Of a stretch of DNA of 64,000 nt, positions 23,596 through 33,252 are shown in pieces; positions within the stretch are counted from its first letter, which is position 1, and every line of letters starts with the position of its first letter. Source of the stretch: Candidatus Kryptoniota bacterium (GTDB lineage Bacteria > Bacteroidota > Ignavibacteria > Kryptoniales > Kryptoniaceae); the NCBI GenBank assembly GCA_938074445.1, contig CALJEK010000003.1:62001-126000 (forward strand). The letters run 5' to 3'. The notes under the pieces were generated by a model. It had not been told where the DNA came from, did not search any database, and worked only from the letters and a program-made list of their open reading frames with translations. A program made the translations under genes and the position numbers.

Positions 23596-24375
23596 AATCG
23601 AATAAATCGTCTCAATCCAACCAAGCCTTTTAAACTTCACCTTTCTCTCCAACATAAATGTCCCCATTATTGAATGAACTATAATAGGCAGAAATGCCAG
23701 AAAAATTAAAAAACCTATTGAACCATGAACGAACAACGCACCGATAAGAAGTAAGATAGCGATGTGATAAGCAATATTATATCTACCAATAAAAAGTTTT
23801 TCGGCAAGGGTAAATTTATCTCGCTTCGCTGCAAGCGCTGCTATTTTCATTCTGACATAAACTATTCCACTCCCGAAAAATATCAAATTTAAAAAATAAA
23901 GTTGAAGCATAATTAAATTAAATTCGCCCTTACAAACATAATAAGCCGACGGCGCTGTCATCACCAGCATACTCATCGCAAAAAGTTGCCCGCCCTGCGT
24001 TTTGTCAAGATTTAATCTTGCAAGGTAAAGTTGAACGAAAAATGCAACTAAACCTATAAACCCAAACAAAAGCAGACCATAAAGCTTGAAATAAAAAATC
24101 AAAATAATTGAAGAGAAAATACCAAACGGTGCAAAAATAAAAAGCGAATTTAAAGCATCCTTTACATTTTCAGATGAAATTTTCAATCTCGACTTCGCAA
24201 GCATCAACGCAGGCTGATAAGCGAGAAAAATTGAAAGAACGGAAACGAGAAAAAGAACCGTTTTTATATCAAATCCACCGCCGATTTTAGCACCTATTAA
24301 AAATGGCACAAGCAAAATAGCCCAAGAACCATGCTCTTTTGGAAAAATCATAAAAACATTAAGATTTGTTTTCAA
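23548..24375 (-). CDS. YwiC-like integral membrane protein
   Basis: 275 residues with about eight membrane segments. It begins with the family motif FPKEHGSWAILLVPFLIGA near residue 11, and LARLNLDKTQGGQ and RYNIAYH occur later. In Bacillus, ywiC lies among nitrate respiration genes, but its function is not established. Here it is close to the NrfD-type and haem-sensor genes, which again places it next to anaerobic respiration functions; the link is weak. It follows the methyltransferase gene with no gap, so the two are probably co-transcribed. Confidence 0.75.
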   Translation of the reverse strand: MKTNLNVFMIFPKEHGSWAILLVPFLIGAKIGGGFDIKTVLFLVSVLSIFLAYQPALMLAKSRLKISSENVKDALNSLFIFAPFGIFSSIILIFYFKLYGLLLFGFIGLVAFFVQLYLARLNLDKTQGGQLFAMSMLVMTAPSAYYVCKGEFNLIMLQLYFLNLIFFGSGIVYVRMKIAALAAKRDKFTLAEKLFIGRYNIAYHIAILLLIGALFVHGSIGFLIFLAFLPIIVHSIMGTFMLERKVKFKRLGWIETIYSILFAIMMIIEFRKNLP

Positions 24376-25245
24376 TCAGATTTTTCGTGCAAATGCGACG
24401 ATATTTTTAGATTCACAAGCCTTGAACTCCTCACCTAAAAGATTCCCAAAGATTTCAACCTCTTTAAACCCAACCATGTGAAGTTTCCTGCGCAATTCTT
24501 CGCTCTTTATCGGTTTAATCCTTGTGGTTATAAGTTTGGATGAATAATTTTTGGTTTTATCAACTATTAAAACATTGAACTTCAAAAAATCCTTTCTCAC
24601 TTCAAAAACTTTTAAACTTGGCGAACCAATTATCGTCGGCTCGAAATCATAAAAACGAACGAAAATTTTATCTCGCGTCTCCCGAACATTAACTATTCTT
24701 TCTTCATTTTCCATAATTTTATCATAATTCAAAATTTGAACAATCAAAATCCCGTTCGGTTCCAAAGAGTTATAAAAATTTCGCAAAGATGCCAACATCT
24801 CCTTCTCGCTGATTAAATGTGGAAGCGTATTCCCGAGACATAAAACGAGATCAAAATTTTCTCTATACTTATCCTTTATCGATGAGAAATCCAGAACCTC
24901 AAACTCCGCTGATGCCCCAAACCTTTGTGCAAGTTCCCTTGCCCTTTCAATCATTGACCCAGAAATATCTATCCCAAGAACTTTAACGCCAAGTTTTGAA
25001 AGAATTATAGAATAAAGCCCGACCCCACAGCCTGCATCAAGACATCTTGTAACTTTATATTTACCAACTATGCTCTCAAAAATTTTACTTTCACTCTCAA
25101 TTCTTGACGAAAACTCAATCATATCTACATAATCACTTGAAAGCTCATCATAAAAATCAGAAGCCGATTTGACCTTCCCGTATGTTTCAAATTTACCGTT
25201 TTCCGTCAAGATTGGATTTAGAATTATTTTAACAGCATCCGCCAA
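24376..25245 (-). CDS. class I SAM-dependent methyltransferase
   Basis: About 289 residues with a Rossmann-type SAM-binding domain: FYDELSSDYVDMIEF near residue 30, LDAGCGVGLYS (motif I) near 69, VLGIDISGSMIERA (motif II), and LVLCLGNTLPHL (motif IV). The substrate is not evident; the C-terminal part (about 190-285) has no catalytic signature. The start is uncertain. TTG at 25245 overlaps the stop of the upstream thioredoxin-fold gene and has a GAAGGT element before it, whereas the first in-frame ATG is too far inside the domain. Confidence 0.8.
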   Translation of the reverse strand: MADAVKIILNPILTENGKFETYGKVKSASDFYDELSSDYVDMIEFSSRIESESKIFESIVGKYKVTRCLDAGCGVGLYSIILSKLGVKVLGIDISGSMIERARELAQRFGASAEFEVLDFSSIKDKYRENFDLVLCLGNTLPHLISEKEMLASLRNFYNSLEPNGILIVQILNYDKIMENEERIVNVRETRDKIFVRFYDFEPTIIGSPSLKVFEVRKDFLKFNVLIVDKTKNYSSKLITTRIKPIKSEELRRKLHMVGFKEVEIFGNLLGEEFKACESKNIVAFARKI

Positions 25246-25579
25246 TTTCTTTCATACCTTCATAAAAACTCGCATCCTCAAGCGCTTCTTTGATCATCTC
25301 AACGGTCGGCGCACCATAAAATTTGTCCCCAATTTTATAAACCCGACACATCATCCCATAATTTCCACTATCTACATAAGATGGGTCAACATCAACACCA
25401 TTAACCCTTATCGTTGGAGACCCAGGAAACTTGTATCTCAAAGCCTCTTCTTCAGTTTTTATCTCGATCTCCTCAATATGATAATCTTTTATCTTTGCCA
25501 TTTTTATCGCTTCAAGCAAATTCTCCCTCGCCTTCTCATGATTTGGGCAATCAGAAAAGTAAAGAAACTGAATTCTCAT
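25229..25579 (-). CDS. small thioredoxin-fold protein
   Basis: 116 residues with a predicted thioredoxin fold: a first strand and redox-site region FLYFSDCPNHE near residue 5, a conserved cis-proline segment FPGSPTIRVNGVDVDP near 51, and a C-terminal GGCC. Only one cysteine occupies the usual CxxC site (DCPNH), so it would act by a monothiol mechanism or with the C-terminal cysteines. It resembles the thioredoxin-like (seleno)protein families of that pattern. Its stop overlaps the methyltransferase start, so they are coupled. Confidence 0.7.
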   Translation of the reverse strand: MRIQFLYFSDCPNHEKARENLLEAIKMAKIKDYHIEEIEIKTEEEALRYKFPGSPTIRVNGVDVDPSYVDSGNYGMMCRVYKIGDKFYGAPTVEMIKEALEDASFYEGMKEIGGCC

Positions 25580-25654
25580 AACTGCGTTAAACTTTTTTTC
25601 ATCTTAAAAAGATTTTTTAAATTTTCCAAAAATCAGCAAAATTTAACCTCAAAA

Positions 25655-27280
25655 ATGAAAAGAACATCCTTCTGGCTTCTCATTTTAATCATCGCTGGAT
25701 GCGCAACTCAAGTTCCACCCTCAGGAGGTCCACCAGACACAACTCCACCAAAAATCATTAAAACATACCCTGAAAATGGAACTGTCAACTTTAAAGGGAA
25801 TTATGTCGAGGTGGAATTCAGCGAATATGTTGATAAACGCTCAGCTCAAGACGCAATTTACATCTCCCCATATATCCAAGGTGAAACCCAATATAAATGG
25901 TCCGGAAGAAAGTTAAAACTTATCTTCCCAGAAAAACTTAAAGACAACACCACCTATGTCATTACATTTGGAACTGAAATCAAAGATTTAAACGCCGGGA
26001 ACAAAATGAAAGAATCATTCACGCTTGCATTTTCAACTGGCTCAGCAATTGATTCCGGCTCGATAGAGGGAAAAATTTTTTCAAGTAAAGAGAATTTTAT
26101 GGTGTTTGCTTATCTGCTCGATAAACTAAATCCAGACACGCTTTCCCCACTCCACACAAAACCAGATTATGTCACCCAAGCTGGAAAAGATGGGGCATTT
26201 AAATTTCAATTTATTAAATTTGGCAAATACCGCCTGTTCGCAATAAACGATAAAATCAAAAACCTCCTCTATAACCCTGGTGAAGATGAATACGGCGTAT
26301 TTTGGGAAGATGTTGTAATTGATCCACAAAACCCAACCGCTACAAATATAATCTTCAAAACTACAATCGAAGATACAAGCAAACCCTTCATTTCATCATT
26401 AAATGTGCTTGACAATTCACACATACTCATAAAATTCTCGGAAAAAATAACTCTTAAAAATGCAACGATAAAAATTGAAAAGAATAACCTTGAAACGATC
26501 GCGCTAATACCACAAATTTATCCCGACAGCAGTAGAATAATTTTGATCTTGAGGGAAAACCTAAATCCAGGGGATAAATATAACCTCACTATTTCTGGGA
26601 TAACGGATTTCGCTGGAAATGAAATTAACACGTATGCTTATAAAATTGAAGATATACTTGCGGGCGATACCACCGCTCCATCTTTAATTCTTTCAATTCC
26701 CGCCAAAGGCGAAAGCGATGTAGACTTAAAACCCGAAATTAAACTTTCCTTTGACGACATTTTGCCCTCGGAACCAAACATACAATTACTTGACTCGACA
26801 GGAAATAAGGTGGAAATCAAAGTGAAACAAAATTTAAATACATTAATCATCGAACCTAATTTAGAACTAAAACCCGATGAACTATATACGCTTGAAATTT
26901 CTGAACTCCGTGACTTAAATAACAATGTGCGAAAAGACACCTTGAGGTTATCTTTCAAAACAGCTAACCCATCAACTTGGGGAGCAATTGAGGGGAGCGT
27001 AATTTGCGAAGACACAACATCAAAAGTTATAATTACAGCGCTTGAAATCTCAAGCGGTAAAAAATTTACCACAACGACAAAATGCAACTCAAAATTTATA
27101 ATTGACCAAGTTAGACAAGGTAAATACTTAATTGAGGCATTTATCGATTCAAATGGAAATGGTGTCTATGATTATGGCAAGATCTTCCCCTTTGTTCCCT
27201 CTGAAAAATTCACGATTTATCCTGACACAGTGAAAGTCAGAGCAAGATGGACAACCGAGAACATAAACATAAAATTTTAA
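25655..27280 (+). CDS. Big_5 Ig-domain lipoprotein
   Basis: 541 residues. A lipoprotein signal ends at IIAGC, placing the lipidated cysteine near residue 15. GGPPDTTPPKI follows, and then a Big_5-type Ig domain with the pattern VEVEFSEYVDKRS and TYVITFGTEIKDLNAGN. A second such domain starts near residue 340 (DTTAPSLILSIPAKGESDV), and a C-terminal beta-domain includes FIDSNGNGVYDYG. This architecture is common in Bacteroidota outer-surface lipoproteins; the function is unknown. The same frame stays open upstream, but that stretch covers the divergent genes, so I start at the ATG next to the signal peptide. Confidence 0.82.
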   Translation: MKRTSFWLLILIIAGCATQVPPSGGPPDTTPPKIIKTYPENGTVNFKGNYVEVEFSEYVDKRSAQDAIYISPYIQGETQYKWSGRKLKLIFPEKLKDNTTYVITFGTEIKDLNAGNKMKESFTLAFSTGSAIDSGSIEGKIFSSKENFMVFAYLLDKLNPDTLSPLHTKPDYVTQAGKDGAFKFQFIKFGKYRLFAINDKIKNLLYNPGEDEYGVFWEDVVIDPQNPTATNIIFKTTIEDTSKPFISSLNVLDNSHILIKFSEKITLKNATIKIEKNNLETIALIPQIYPDSSRIILILRENLNPGDKYNLTISGITDFAGNEINTYAYKIEDILAGDTTAPSLILSIPAKGESDVDLKPEIKLSFDDILPSEPNIQLLDSTGNKVEIKVKQNLNTLIIEPNLELKPDELYTLEISELRDLNNNVRKDTLRLSFKTANPSTWGAIEGSVICEDTTSKVIITALEISSGKKFTTTTKCNSKFIIDQVRQGKYLIEAFIDSNGNGVYDYGKIFPFVPSEKFTIYPDTVKVRARWTTENINIKF

Positions 27281-28302
27281 TCAAAAACAATCATACATTT
27301 TAAAGATTCACCAGCGTTCGCTGTTAGCATAAAGGCATCAAGCGTGTTCTCAATTTTAAATTTATGCGTGACAAGGTTTTCCGCTCTTACTATTCCCTTA
27401 CTTATCAAATCTAACGCTTCAATTGTATCATCAGGACCTGCGGAATAGCTTGGTATTATCGAAATCTCATTGAAATAAATTTCATATGGTCTTATTTCAA
27501 GTTTTGCATCATCAGGCGTTGGCGTAAATAAAATCAGTTTTCCGCCCTTCGCAACAATTTCAAGCCCTAATTTAATCGCATCAATTGTTCCAGGACCGAC
27601 TATAACGATATCTGCTCCATAACCATTTGTGAATTCCAAAACCTTGCTCTTGATGTTTTCATTTAAAAAATTAACAGCATAATCAGCTCCATTTTCAATT
27701 GCCTTTTCTATTCGATACTTTACCTTATCAACTCCTACAACGATTTCAGCGCCATAAAATTTAGCAAGTTTAACGTTCACCTGACCCATAAAACCAAGCC
27801 CGAGAACAACGACATAATCCCCTTTTCTTATGCCTGCTCTTTTAAACGCCTTAACAGAACAAGCGACTGGCTCAACGATAGCCCCGTCTTCAAACGAAAC
27901 ATCGTCAGGCAATCTCAAAGTATCATTTCTCAAGTTAACATCTGGAACCTTCACATATTCAGCGATCCCTCCCGGAATTATCTTAGAGCTTTTCCATACA
28001 TCACACATAACATAATTCCCACGCTTGCAATGCCTGCACTCCATACAAGGCGCGTGATGATGAATAAATACCCTATCGCCAGGTTTAAATTTGTCAACCT
28101 TGCTCCCAACTTTAACAACCACCCCGGAAAACTCATGCCCTATCACAAGCGGTGCTTTCTTTTTAATATACCACTTCATTGTGTCACTTGAACAAATCCC
28201 GCAGGCTTTAACCTTAACAAGCATCTCATCGTCTTCAATTTCAGGTAATGGAACTTCCTCAATTTTTATATCGCCGAAATCATACAACTTCGCAACTTTC
28301 AT
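27277..28302 (-). CDS. zinc-dependent medium-chain dehydrogenase (sorbitol/threonine type)
   Basis: 341 residues. The catalytic zinc cysteine lies in CGICSSDTMKWY (C34) with GHEFSG following. The structural zinc loop is CMECRHCKRGNYVMC, with four cysteines near residues 91-105. The NAD-binding motif VVLGLGFMGQ lies near 166. It converts a polyol, amino alcohol or alcohol to the carbonyl compound; the exact substrate cannot be decided from sequence. It converges with the Big_5 lipoprotein gene, overlapping its end by four bases, and is divergent from idi. Confidence 0.85.
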   Translation of the reverse strand: MKVAKLYDFGDIKIEEVPLPEIEDDEMLVKVKACGICSSDTMKWYIKKKAPLVIGHEFSGVVVKVGSKVDKFKPGDRVFIHHHAPCMECRHCKRGNYVMCDVWKSSKIIPGGIAEYVKVPDVNLRNDTLRLPDDVSFEDGAIVEPVACSVKAFKRAGIRKGDYVVVLGLGFMGQVNVKLAKFYGAEIVVGVDKVKYRIEKAIENGADYAVNFLNENIKSKVLEFTNGYGADIVIVGPGTIDAIKLGLEIVAKGGKLILFTPTPDDAKLEIRPYEIYFNEISIIPSYSAGPDDTIEALDLISKGIVRAENLVTHKFKIENTLDAFMLTANAGESLKCMIVFD

Positions 28303-28391
28303 AAACTCAATGGCTTTGTTAAAATTAAAATTTTGGATAATTTACCAACAAAACAATCGCAGTTCAAAATTTAAAAAATCTTGAGGCGAGT

Positions 28392-28940
28392 ATGAGAAAA
28401 GAATATGTTATAGCCGTTGATAAAAATAATCGCAAACTTGGTGAGGTAGAGAAATTAAAGGCACATCGCGAAGGTATACTACATCGTGCGTTTTCAGTTT
28501 TTATATTTGATTCGAATGGAAATCTAATTTTACAAAGACGCGCAGAAAACAAATACCATTCACCGCTCTTGTGGAGCAACACATGCTGCGGGCATCCAAA
28601 GCCCGGGGAAAAATTTAAAACCGGAGCGATGAGAAGATTAAAAGAGGAACTTGGAATTAAATGCAAAATCGAAAAATTTGGCGCGATAATATACAACATT
28701 AAGGTTGGGGATTTGATCGAGCATGAGTTTAACACACTCTTCTTCGGATTCTATGACGGAATAATAAAACCAAACCCCGATGAAGTCGCAGATATTAAAT
28801 TTGTTAAGCTAAACTCCCTCATATCTGATATAAAACAAAATCCAGAACTTTACACGCCATGGTTTCGCTTGATTTTAAACCATTATTCAAAAAAATTATC
28901 GGAAATTCAGAAAAAATCTACGGCTCGATCTCGTATTTGA
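28392..28940 (+). CDS. idi: isopentenyl-diphosphate delta-isomerase, type 1
   Basis: Converts isopentenyl diphosphate to dimethylallyl diphosphate for isoprenoid synthesis. 182 residues, Nudix fold. The catalytic cysteine lies in SNTCCGHP (residues 62-69), metal ligands include H25 and H31, and E110 and E112 in IEHEFNTLF provide the second catalytic region. The AMRRLKEELGI segment is a degenerate Nudix box, as in this family. A GAGG ribosome-binding site precedes the ATG. Upstream TTTG-N19-TAATTTAC is a partial match to a Bacteroidota promoter. Its 3' end overlaps the convergent dehydrogenase gene by 23 bases. Confidence 0.95.
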   Translation: MRKEYVIAVDKNNRKLGEVEKLKAHREGILHRAFSVFIFDSNGNLILQRRAENKYHSPLLWSNTCCGHPKPGEKFKTGAMRRLKEELGIKCKIEKFGAIIYNIKVGDLIEHEFNTLFFGFYDGIIKPNPDEVADIKFVKLNSLISDIKQNPELYTPWFRLILNHYSKKLSEIQKKSTARSRI

Positions 28941-29949
28941 TTCCGCTTCGATTTGCAAGCTTTTCAAATGCTTCGGGGAGTTGAGTTAACTTGAACTTCC
29001 CACTTATCATTTCAACAAGCCTATCTGAATTATCACTTAAAAACTCATAGGCTTTTCTTACATCTTTTGATGTAAAATGGAAAATTCCTTTAACTGTTAT
29101 TTGATCATAATGAAGTTTTGTTGCATCGAACTTTACTTTTGTCCCCGCGGGCACCCCACCATACAAAATTACCTCCCCACCTTTTGCCACTATATCAACG
29201 CTTTTCTCCCAGACATCGGGTTTGCCTGTGCATTCTATCACCAGATTTGGTCCAATCCCTGAAGTAATTTCTTTCAATTTATCATCAAGGTCAAATTCGG
29301 CAACATTTACAACTTCATCCGCCCCAAATTTTAACGCAAGATTGAGTCGCTCCGCATGCTTCCCAGCCACGATGAGATACACATCAAATAACTTTTTAAT
29401 TACGAGCGTAAACATCAAACCGATCGCCCCATCACCAATTATTAAAACAGAATCGCCCCCACGAATCTTTAAATTTTCTATCCCATTCATCACACATGAA
29501 ACGGGTTCAAGAAAAGATGCTTGAGTAAAAGAGAGTGATTCGGGTTTCATAAACATATTTTTTTGAACGATCTTTGCTGGGACTTTAGCAAATTCCGAGT
29601 ACGCTCCCAAAAAGATGTTATTGAACAGATTAACACACAAGTTTTCAAGCCCTCTCTTACAGTAATAACATTCACCACAAGAAGCAGAATTTGCAAACAT
29701 AACCTCGTCACCTTCTTTAAAATTTTTAACCCCTGCTCCAACCTTGTATATAACGCCAGAGCACTCGTGTCCAAAAAGCATCGGAAATTTAAACTTCGGA
29801 TGCCCCCGAAGATACATTTTTAAATCGGTTCCACAAGTGAGAGCAGACCTTACTTTGATAATGACCTCGCCCTCCAACGGCTCAGGAATTTCAACTTCTT
29901 TAATCTCAATCCTTTCTATATCCGTTAAAAATGCGCTTAGCATTTTCAT
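28918..29949 (-). CDS. zinc-dependent medium-chain dehydrogenase
   Basis: 343 residues, related to the dehydrogenase at 27277 but distinct. Catalytic zinc region ALTCGTDLKMYLRG (C38), GHECSGVI, structural zinc loop CGECYYCKRGLENLC, and NAD-binding VLIIGDGAIGLMF near residue 163 are all intact. It is probably an alcohol or polyol dehydrogenase; the substrate is undetermined. Its start overlaps the stop of the 3-hydroxyacyl-CoA dehydrogenase gene by four bases, so the two are translated together. The 3' end overlaps idi. Confidence 0.85.
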   Translation of the reverse strand: MKMLSAFLTDIERIEIKEVEIPEPLEGEVIIKVRSALTCGTDLKMYLRGHPKFKFPMLFGHECSGVIYKVGAGVKNFKEGDEVMFANSASCGECYYCKRGLENLCVNLFNNIFLGAYSEFAKVPAKIVQKNMFMKPESLSFTQASFLEPVSCVMNGIENLKIRGGDSVLIIGDGAIGLMFTLVIKKLFDVYLIVAGKHAERLNLALKFGADEVVNVAEFDLDDKLKEITSGIGPNLVIECTGKPDVWEKSVDIVAKGGEVILYGGVPAGTKVKFDATKLHYDQITVKGIFHFTSKDVRKAYEFLSDNSDRLVEMISGKFKLTQLPEAFEKLANRSGIKYEIEP

Positions 29950-31169
29950 TCAAACTTTCTTGCCAAAAGCAAAGCTGGTTTATACCTATCTGCCATAAGC
30001 TCTTCACGGGCAAGATTTAGAAAGTTAAATACATTTTTCAAACCGATTTGCTCGGCTAGTTCAAACGGACCAGCAGGAAACTTAACAAGACGAAACGCTG
30101 AGTTTATATCTTCTTTGCTTGCCAAATTTTCCATCAAAGCATAAAATCCCTCGTTTATAATCATAGAAATAGTTAAAGCAAGGACGATTTTTTGGGGTTC
30201 ATTTAACTCATCTTTCCGAGATAAAATTTTTCTGCATATCGTGTCGGCAAGATTTAAAAACTTTTTGCTGAATTTATACTTAATTTTTTCTCGTTTTAGG
30301 AAATCCTGCACCTTTTTATCCTTTCCAAAATAACTATAAAATCCCGAATTTGTCTTTCGCCCAAGCAAACCAGCCTCAACTAACCACGCTTGAAAAGCAA
30401 CTGGTCTGAACCTTTCTTCATAATTAAATCTTTCGTAAATTGACTTTGAAACGATGTAATTCACATCAAGCCCAACATAATCAATTACCTCAAACGGTCC
30501 AAGCTCAAGCCCCAAAAGTTTAAACGCCCGATCTATTTCCTCTATCTCAGCAAGCCCAATTTCATAAGCGCGCAACGGCTCAAGGTAAAAATGCCTCGAA
30601 ATTCTGTTAACTATAAAACCAGGCGAATCCTTAACAACCACTGGCGAATGCCCTATGCCTTTCAGGAATTCAACTGTTTTCTCCACAACCTCATCAGAGG
30701 TGTGCTGTGTCCTCACAACCTCAACAAGTTTTAAAATATACGGTGGATTGAAAAAGTGAGTACCTATAACCCTATAAGGATTCTCCGTTGCAGATGCAAT
30801 TTTTGTGACTGACATTGAAGATGTGTTTGTCGCCAATATAGTTGCTGGAGCGCATCTGTCGTCAAGCTCACGAAAAATTTTACATTTCACATCAATATCT
30901 TCAATCACAGCCTCGAAAACGATATCAGCGGTTATAAAATGCTTCAATTTAGTTGTGGGATGAATTCTTGTCAAAATGCTTTGCATCTGCTCCCTTTTAA
31001 TTGCTCCAAGCTCAATCGCCCTTTCAAGGTGACGTCTTATGTTTTCAAGGGCTCTCTGCAGGGTTTCGTTAGAAATATCAAACAATATCACATCATAACC
31101 TGCTTGAGCCATAACTTGCGCAATTCCACTTCCCATTCTCCCTGCACCTACAATTCCAACTGTATTCAT
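29946..31169 (-). CDS. 3-hydroxyacyl-CoA dehydrogenase with two C-terminal domains
   Basis: 407 residues. The N-terminal Rossmann domain has GAGRMGSGIAQ at residues 7-17 and the catalytic region GTHFFNPPYILKLVEVV near 135. The first C-terminal helical domain follows (GFIVNRISRHF, GPFEVIDYVGLDV), and then a second copy of that domain (about 305-405, PAGPFELAEQIGL). This is the architecture of dehydrogenases that oxidise 3-hydroxyacyl-CoA in beta-oxidation or related acyl-CoA routes. A shorter paralogue lies at 58739. It is the first gene of a two-gene unit with the zinc dehydrogenase at 28918. Confidence 0.9.
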   Translation of the reverse strand: MNTVGIVGAGRMGSGIAQVMAQAGYDVILFDISNETLQRALENIRRHLERAIELGAIKREQMQSILTRIHPTTKLKHFITADIVFEAVIEDIDVKCKIFRELDDRCAPATILATNTSSMSVTKIASATENPYRVIGTHFFNPPYILKLVEVVRTQHTSDEVVEKTVEFLKGIGHSPVVVKDSPGFIVNRISRHFYLEPLRAYEIGLAEIEEIDRAFKLLGLELGPFEVIDYVGLDVNYIVSKSIYERFNYEERFRPVAFQAWLVEAGLLGRKTNSGFYSYFGKDKKVQDFLKREKIKYKFSKKFLNLADTICRKILSRKDELNEPQKIVLALTISMIINEGFYALMENLASKEDINSAFRLVKFPAGPFELAEQIGLKNVFNFLNLAREELMADRYKPALLLARKFE

Positions 31170-31189
31170 TCTCTTTTCAATTTTTATTT

Positions 31190-31762
31190 TTAAATGAAAC
31201 TTCCATCCGAAACTCTGTATTTTCTAATCGCTTGAATCACTGCTTTTTCAAACTCTTCACTCAAATTTTTAACAACGATTTTTATTTTGGCAATTTTAAT
31301 TTCAGCGTATTCAGAACCTTCAAACTTTACATTTATATCAGCTACATAGTCTCCAATTTTTACCTCGACTTTATCGGTTCTTTTATCAGATTTTATAAAA
31401 TTTTTCCTGTTGAGCATTCCCCATGCTGAAAGCACCGCCTTTTGAAGAAGCTCAACCCTTTCAACCTTGGAAAGCTTAATTTCAATTGTCACCTCATCAA
31501 CTCCGGAAAACCCCGTCGATTTTATTATCAAATCTTTCGCTGTATCTCTTTTCGCGGAGACCTTATAAAAAATTTTTTCGCCAGGATAGTAATTCCTGCT
31601 ATCAAATGACTTCCTATTTTTAATCCTTGGGGCAATCTCAACAGTTCTATCAACCCCCTCACGAGCAAACCTTAAGGCCTCACTGACATCAGCAAATGAG
31701 TTAGAATTTGCAATCAAAAAAATTAAAGTTGCTAAAAATTTAATCCGCAATTGATTTTTCAT
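31190..31762 (-). CDS. secreted protein of unknown function
   Basis: About 190 residues from the ATG at 31762. A signal peptide (MKNQLRIKFLATLIFLIANSNSFA) is followed by an alternating beta-alpha region with many charged residues, ending in a segment similar to a GerMN or SHS2-like fold (VKNLSEEFEKAVIQAIRKY), but I do not recognise the family. No catalytic motif is visible. It overlaps the 3' end of the amidase gene and is probably co-transcribed, so a role in the envelope is plausible. An ATG at 31789 would lengthen the N-terminus without a better signal peptide. Confidence 0.6.
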   Translation of the reverse strand: MKNQLRIKFLATLIFLIANSNSFADVSEALRFAREGVDRTVEIAPRIKNRKSFDSRNYYPGEKIFYKVSAKRDTAKDLIIKSTGFSGVDEVTIEIKLSKVERVELLQKAVLSAWGMLNRKNFIKSDKRTDKVEVKIGDYVADINVKFEGSEYAEIKIAKIKIVVKNLSEEFEKAVIQAIRKYRVSDGSFI

Positions 31763-33242
31763 ACTCCTCTTTAAATCTTTTAACTGCATTGAAAATTGTT
31801 CTCGCTATTTTCCACTGATTTACCTCGCTCCTAAGATATTTTTCTTCCTCTGGATTTGAAAGATAGCCCATCTCGATAAGAACACTTGGCATAGCTGCGC
31901 CAACAAGAACATAAAAACCAGCCTGGCTTACACCGTTTATTTTTACATTAAGGTTTTTTCTTGCTTCATCGTTTAAAATTTCAGCAAATCTTTCGCTGTT
32001 CTTAACATAAACATTATGTGCCATAGCAGTTAAAATATAACTTTCATCGGTCAAATGCTTGTATCTCTCCTCATAATTTTCCTCAAGTTTAATAACAGCA
32101 TTTTCTCTTTCTGCAATTCTTATGGCATCTTCAGTTTTTCCAGGTCTCAAAATATAAACCTCAAAACCATTGGCATTGTGCGGTTTATAAGGCATCGAAT
32201 TGCAATGCAAACTTATAAAAAGTTTCCCACCGTTTGAGTTTGCAATTTGACCGCGCCTATATAACTCTACAAATTCATCTTTTTCCCTCGTCATCACAAC
32301 TTTCACGCCAAGAGTTTCAAGTAAAGATTTCAATTTTTTAGCAACCTCAAGAGTTATATCTTTCTCACGGGTGCCGTAAACCCCAATAGCACCGGGGTCT
32401 TTCCCTCCATGCCCAGCATCAATAACAATAACATCAAGAAAAAATTTTTTCTTTACATCCTCAAGCTTTGAGGTTGACTCATTCACATAAAGTGATATCA
32501 AAATATCAGTATTATCTTTATCTACGATAACTTCGTAATGTTTTATTTTGGGTTTTAATCTAAGGGATACTTGAACTGATTGCGGATATGGTATAACTTC
32601 AACGTCACTGAATAACTCAGAAGCAGAAAGGCTCTTAAAGGCTGAAACATTAACTTTTGCATTTGGAATTGTTATATTAAGCCAATTATTTCTCCCAAGC
32701 CAAACCTCGTAATCCGTGATTTTTTTTGCGGTCATAATTCTCAAAAGATATCCGTTGCTTCTCTTTTCAACTTTAGCATTGTAAACATCAAATTTCGGTC
32801 TCGTTACTTCTGGGGATTTCGGGATCAGAACAGTGATTAAATTATTCCTTTCATCATATTTGAAATCATGTGGGAAATAGCGACCAAAGACTTCCGAAAA
32901 ATACTTAACTGGAACGAAAATTTTATCAGCGCCAGAGATGACCTCAACCGGAAATTGCCAAACCCTCACCTCATCCCCAGAAGATATAACAACGAAGGGG
33001 TTCTCGGACACAAACTTAAAAGTATACCCAAAAACGCGGAATAAAAGCAGACCATTCAATGTGTCAGAGCTATAATCTATCTCAAGAAGTCTTAAAAAAT
33101 CAGGTAAAGAAACATAAAGTGTCTTCGCTTCATAAAAAGCTGGAATTACCTCAATTTTGTCGTTTATTTTGACCTTGAAAATATCAGCATTTAAAGTTTC
33201 AAAAATTAAAAAAACAAGGACAAAGTATTTGAACAGCCTCAT
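31740..33242 (-). CDS. N-acetylmuramoyl-L-alanine amidase
   Basis: A 500-residue periplasmic hydrolase that cuts peptide stems from peptidoglycan, often for daughter cell separation. A signal peptide is followed by a copper-amine-oxidase-like or stalk N-terminal domain (about 20-120) and an AMIN-like region. The Amidase_3 domain occupies about residues 275-495. Zinc ligands and catalytic residues are visible: H in IDAGHGGKDPGA, E in TREKDI, H in FISLHCNS, and E in LIEMGYLSN. I chose the ATG at 33242; the in-frame TTG at 33263 lies inside the upstream gene and would put residues before the signal peptide. Confidence 0.92.
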   Translation of the reverse strand: MRLFKYFVLVFLIFETLNADIFKVKINDKIEVIPAFYEAKTLYVSLPDFLRLLEIDYSSDTLNGLLLFRVFGYTFKFVSENPFVVISSGDEVRVWQFPVEVISGADKIFVPVKYFSEVFGRYFPHDFKYDERNNLITVLIPKSPEVTRPKFDVYNAKVEKRSNGYLLRIMTAKKITDYEVWLGRNNWLNITIPNAKVNVSAFKSLSASELFSDVEVIPYPQSVQVSLRLKPKIKHYEVIVDKDNTDILISLYVNESTSKLEDVKKKFFLDVIVIDAGHGGKDPGAIGVYGTREKDITLEVAKKLKSLLETLGVKVVMTREKDEFVELYRRGQIANSNGGKLFISLHCNSMPYKPHNANGFEVYILRPGKTEDAIRIAERENAVIKLEENYEERYKHLTDESYILTAMAHNVYVKNSERFAEILNDEARKNLNVKINGVSQAGFYVLVGAAMPSVLIEMGYLSNPEEEKYLRSEVNQWKIARTIFNAVKRFKEEYEKSIAD

Positions 33243-33252
33243 TGCGGACACT

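Noticed and set aside
25169-25654. An open reading frame that extends the Big_5 lipoprotein far upstream
   Set aside because: It covers two genes on the other strand, has no family match, and the ATG at 25655 starts a clean lipoprotein signal.
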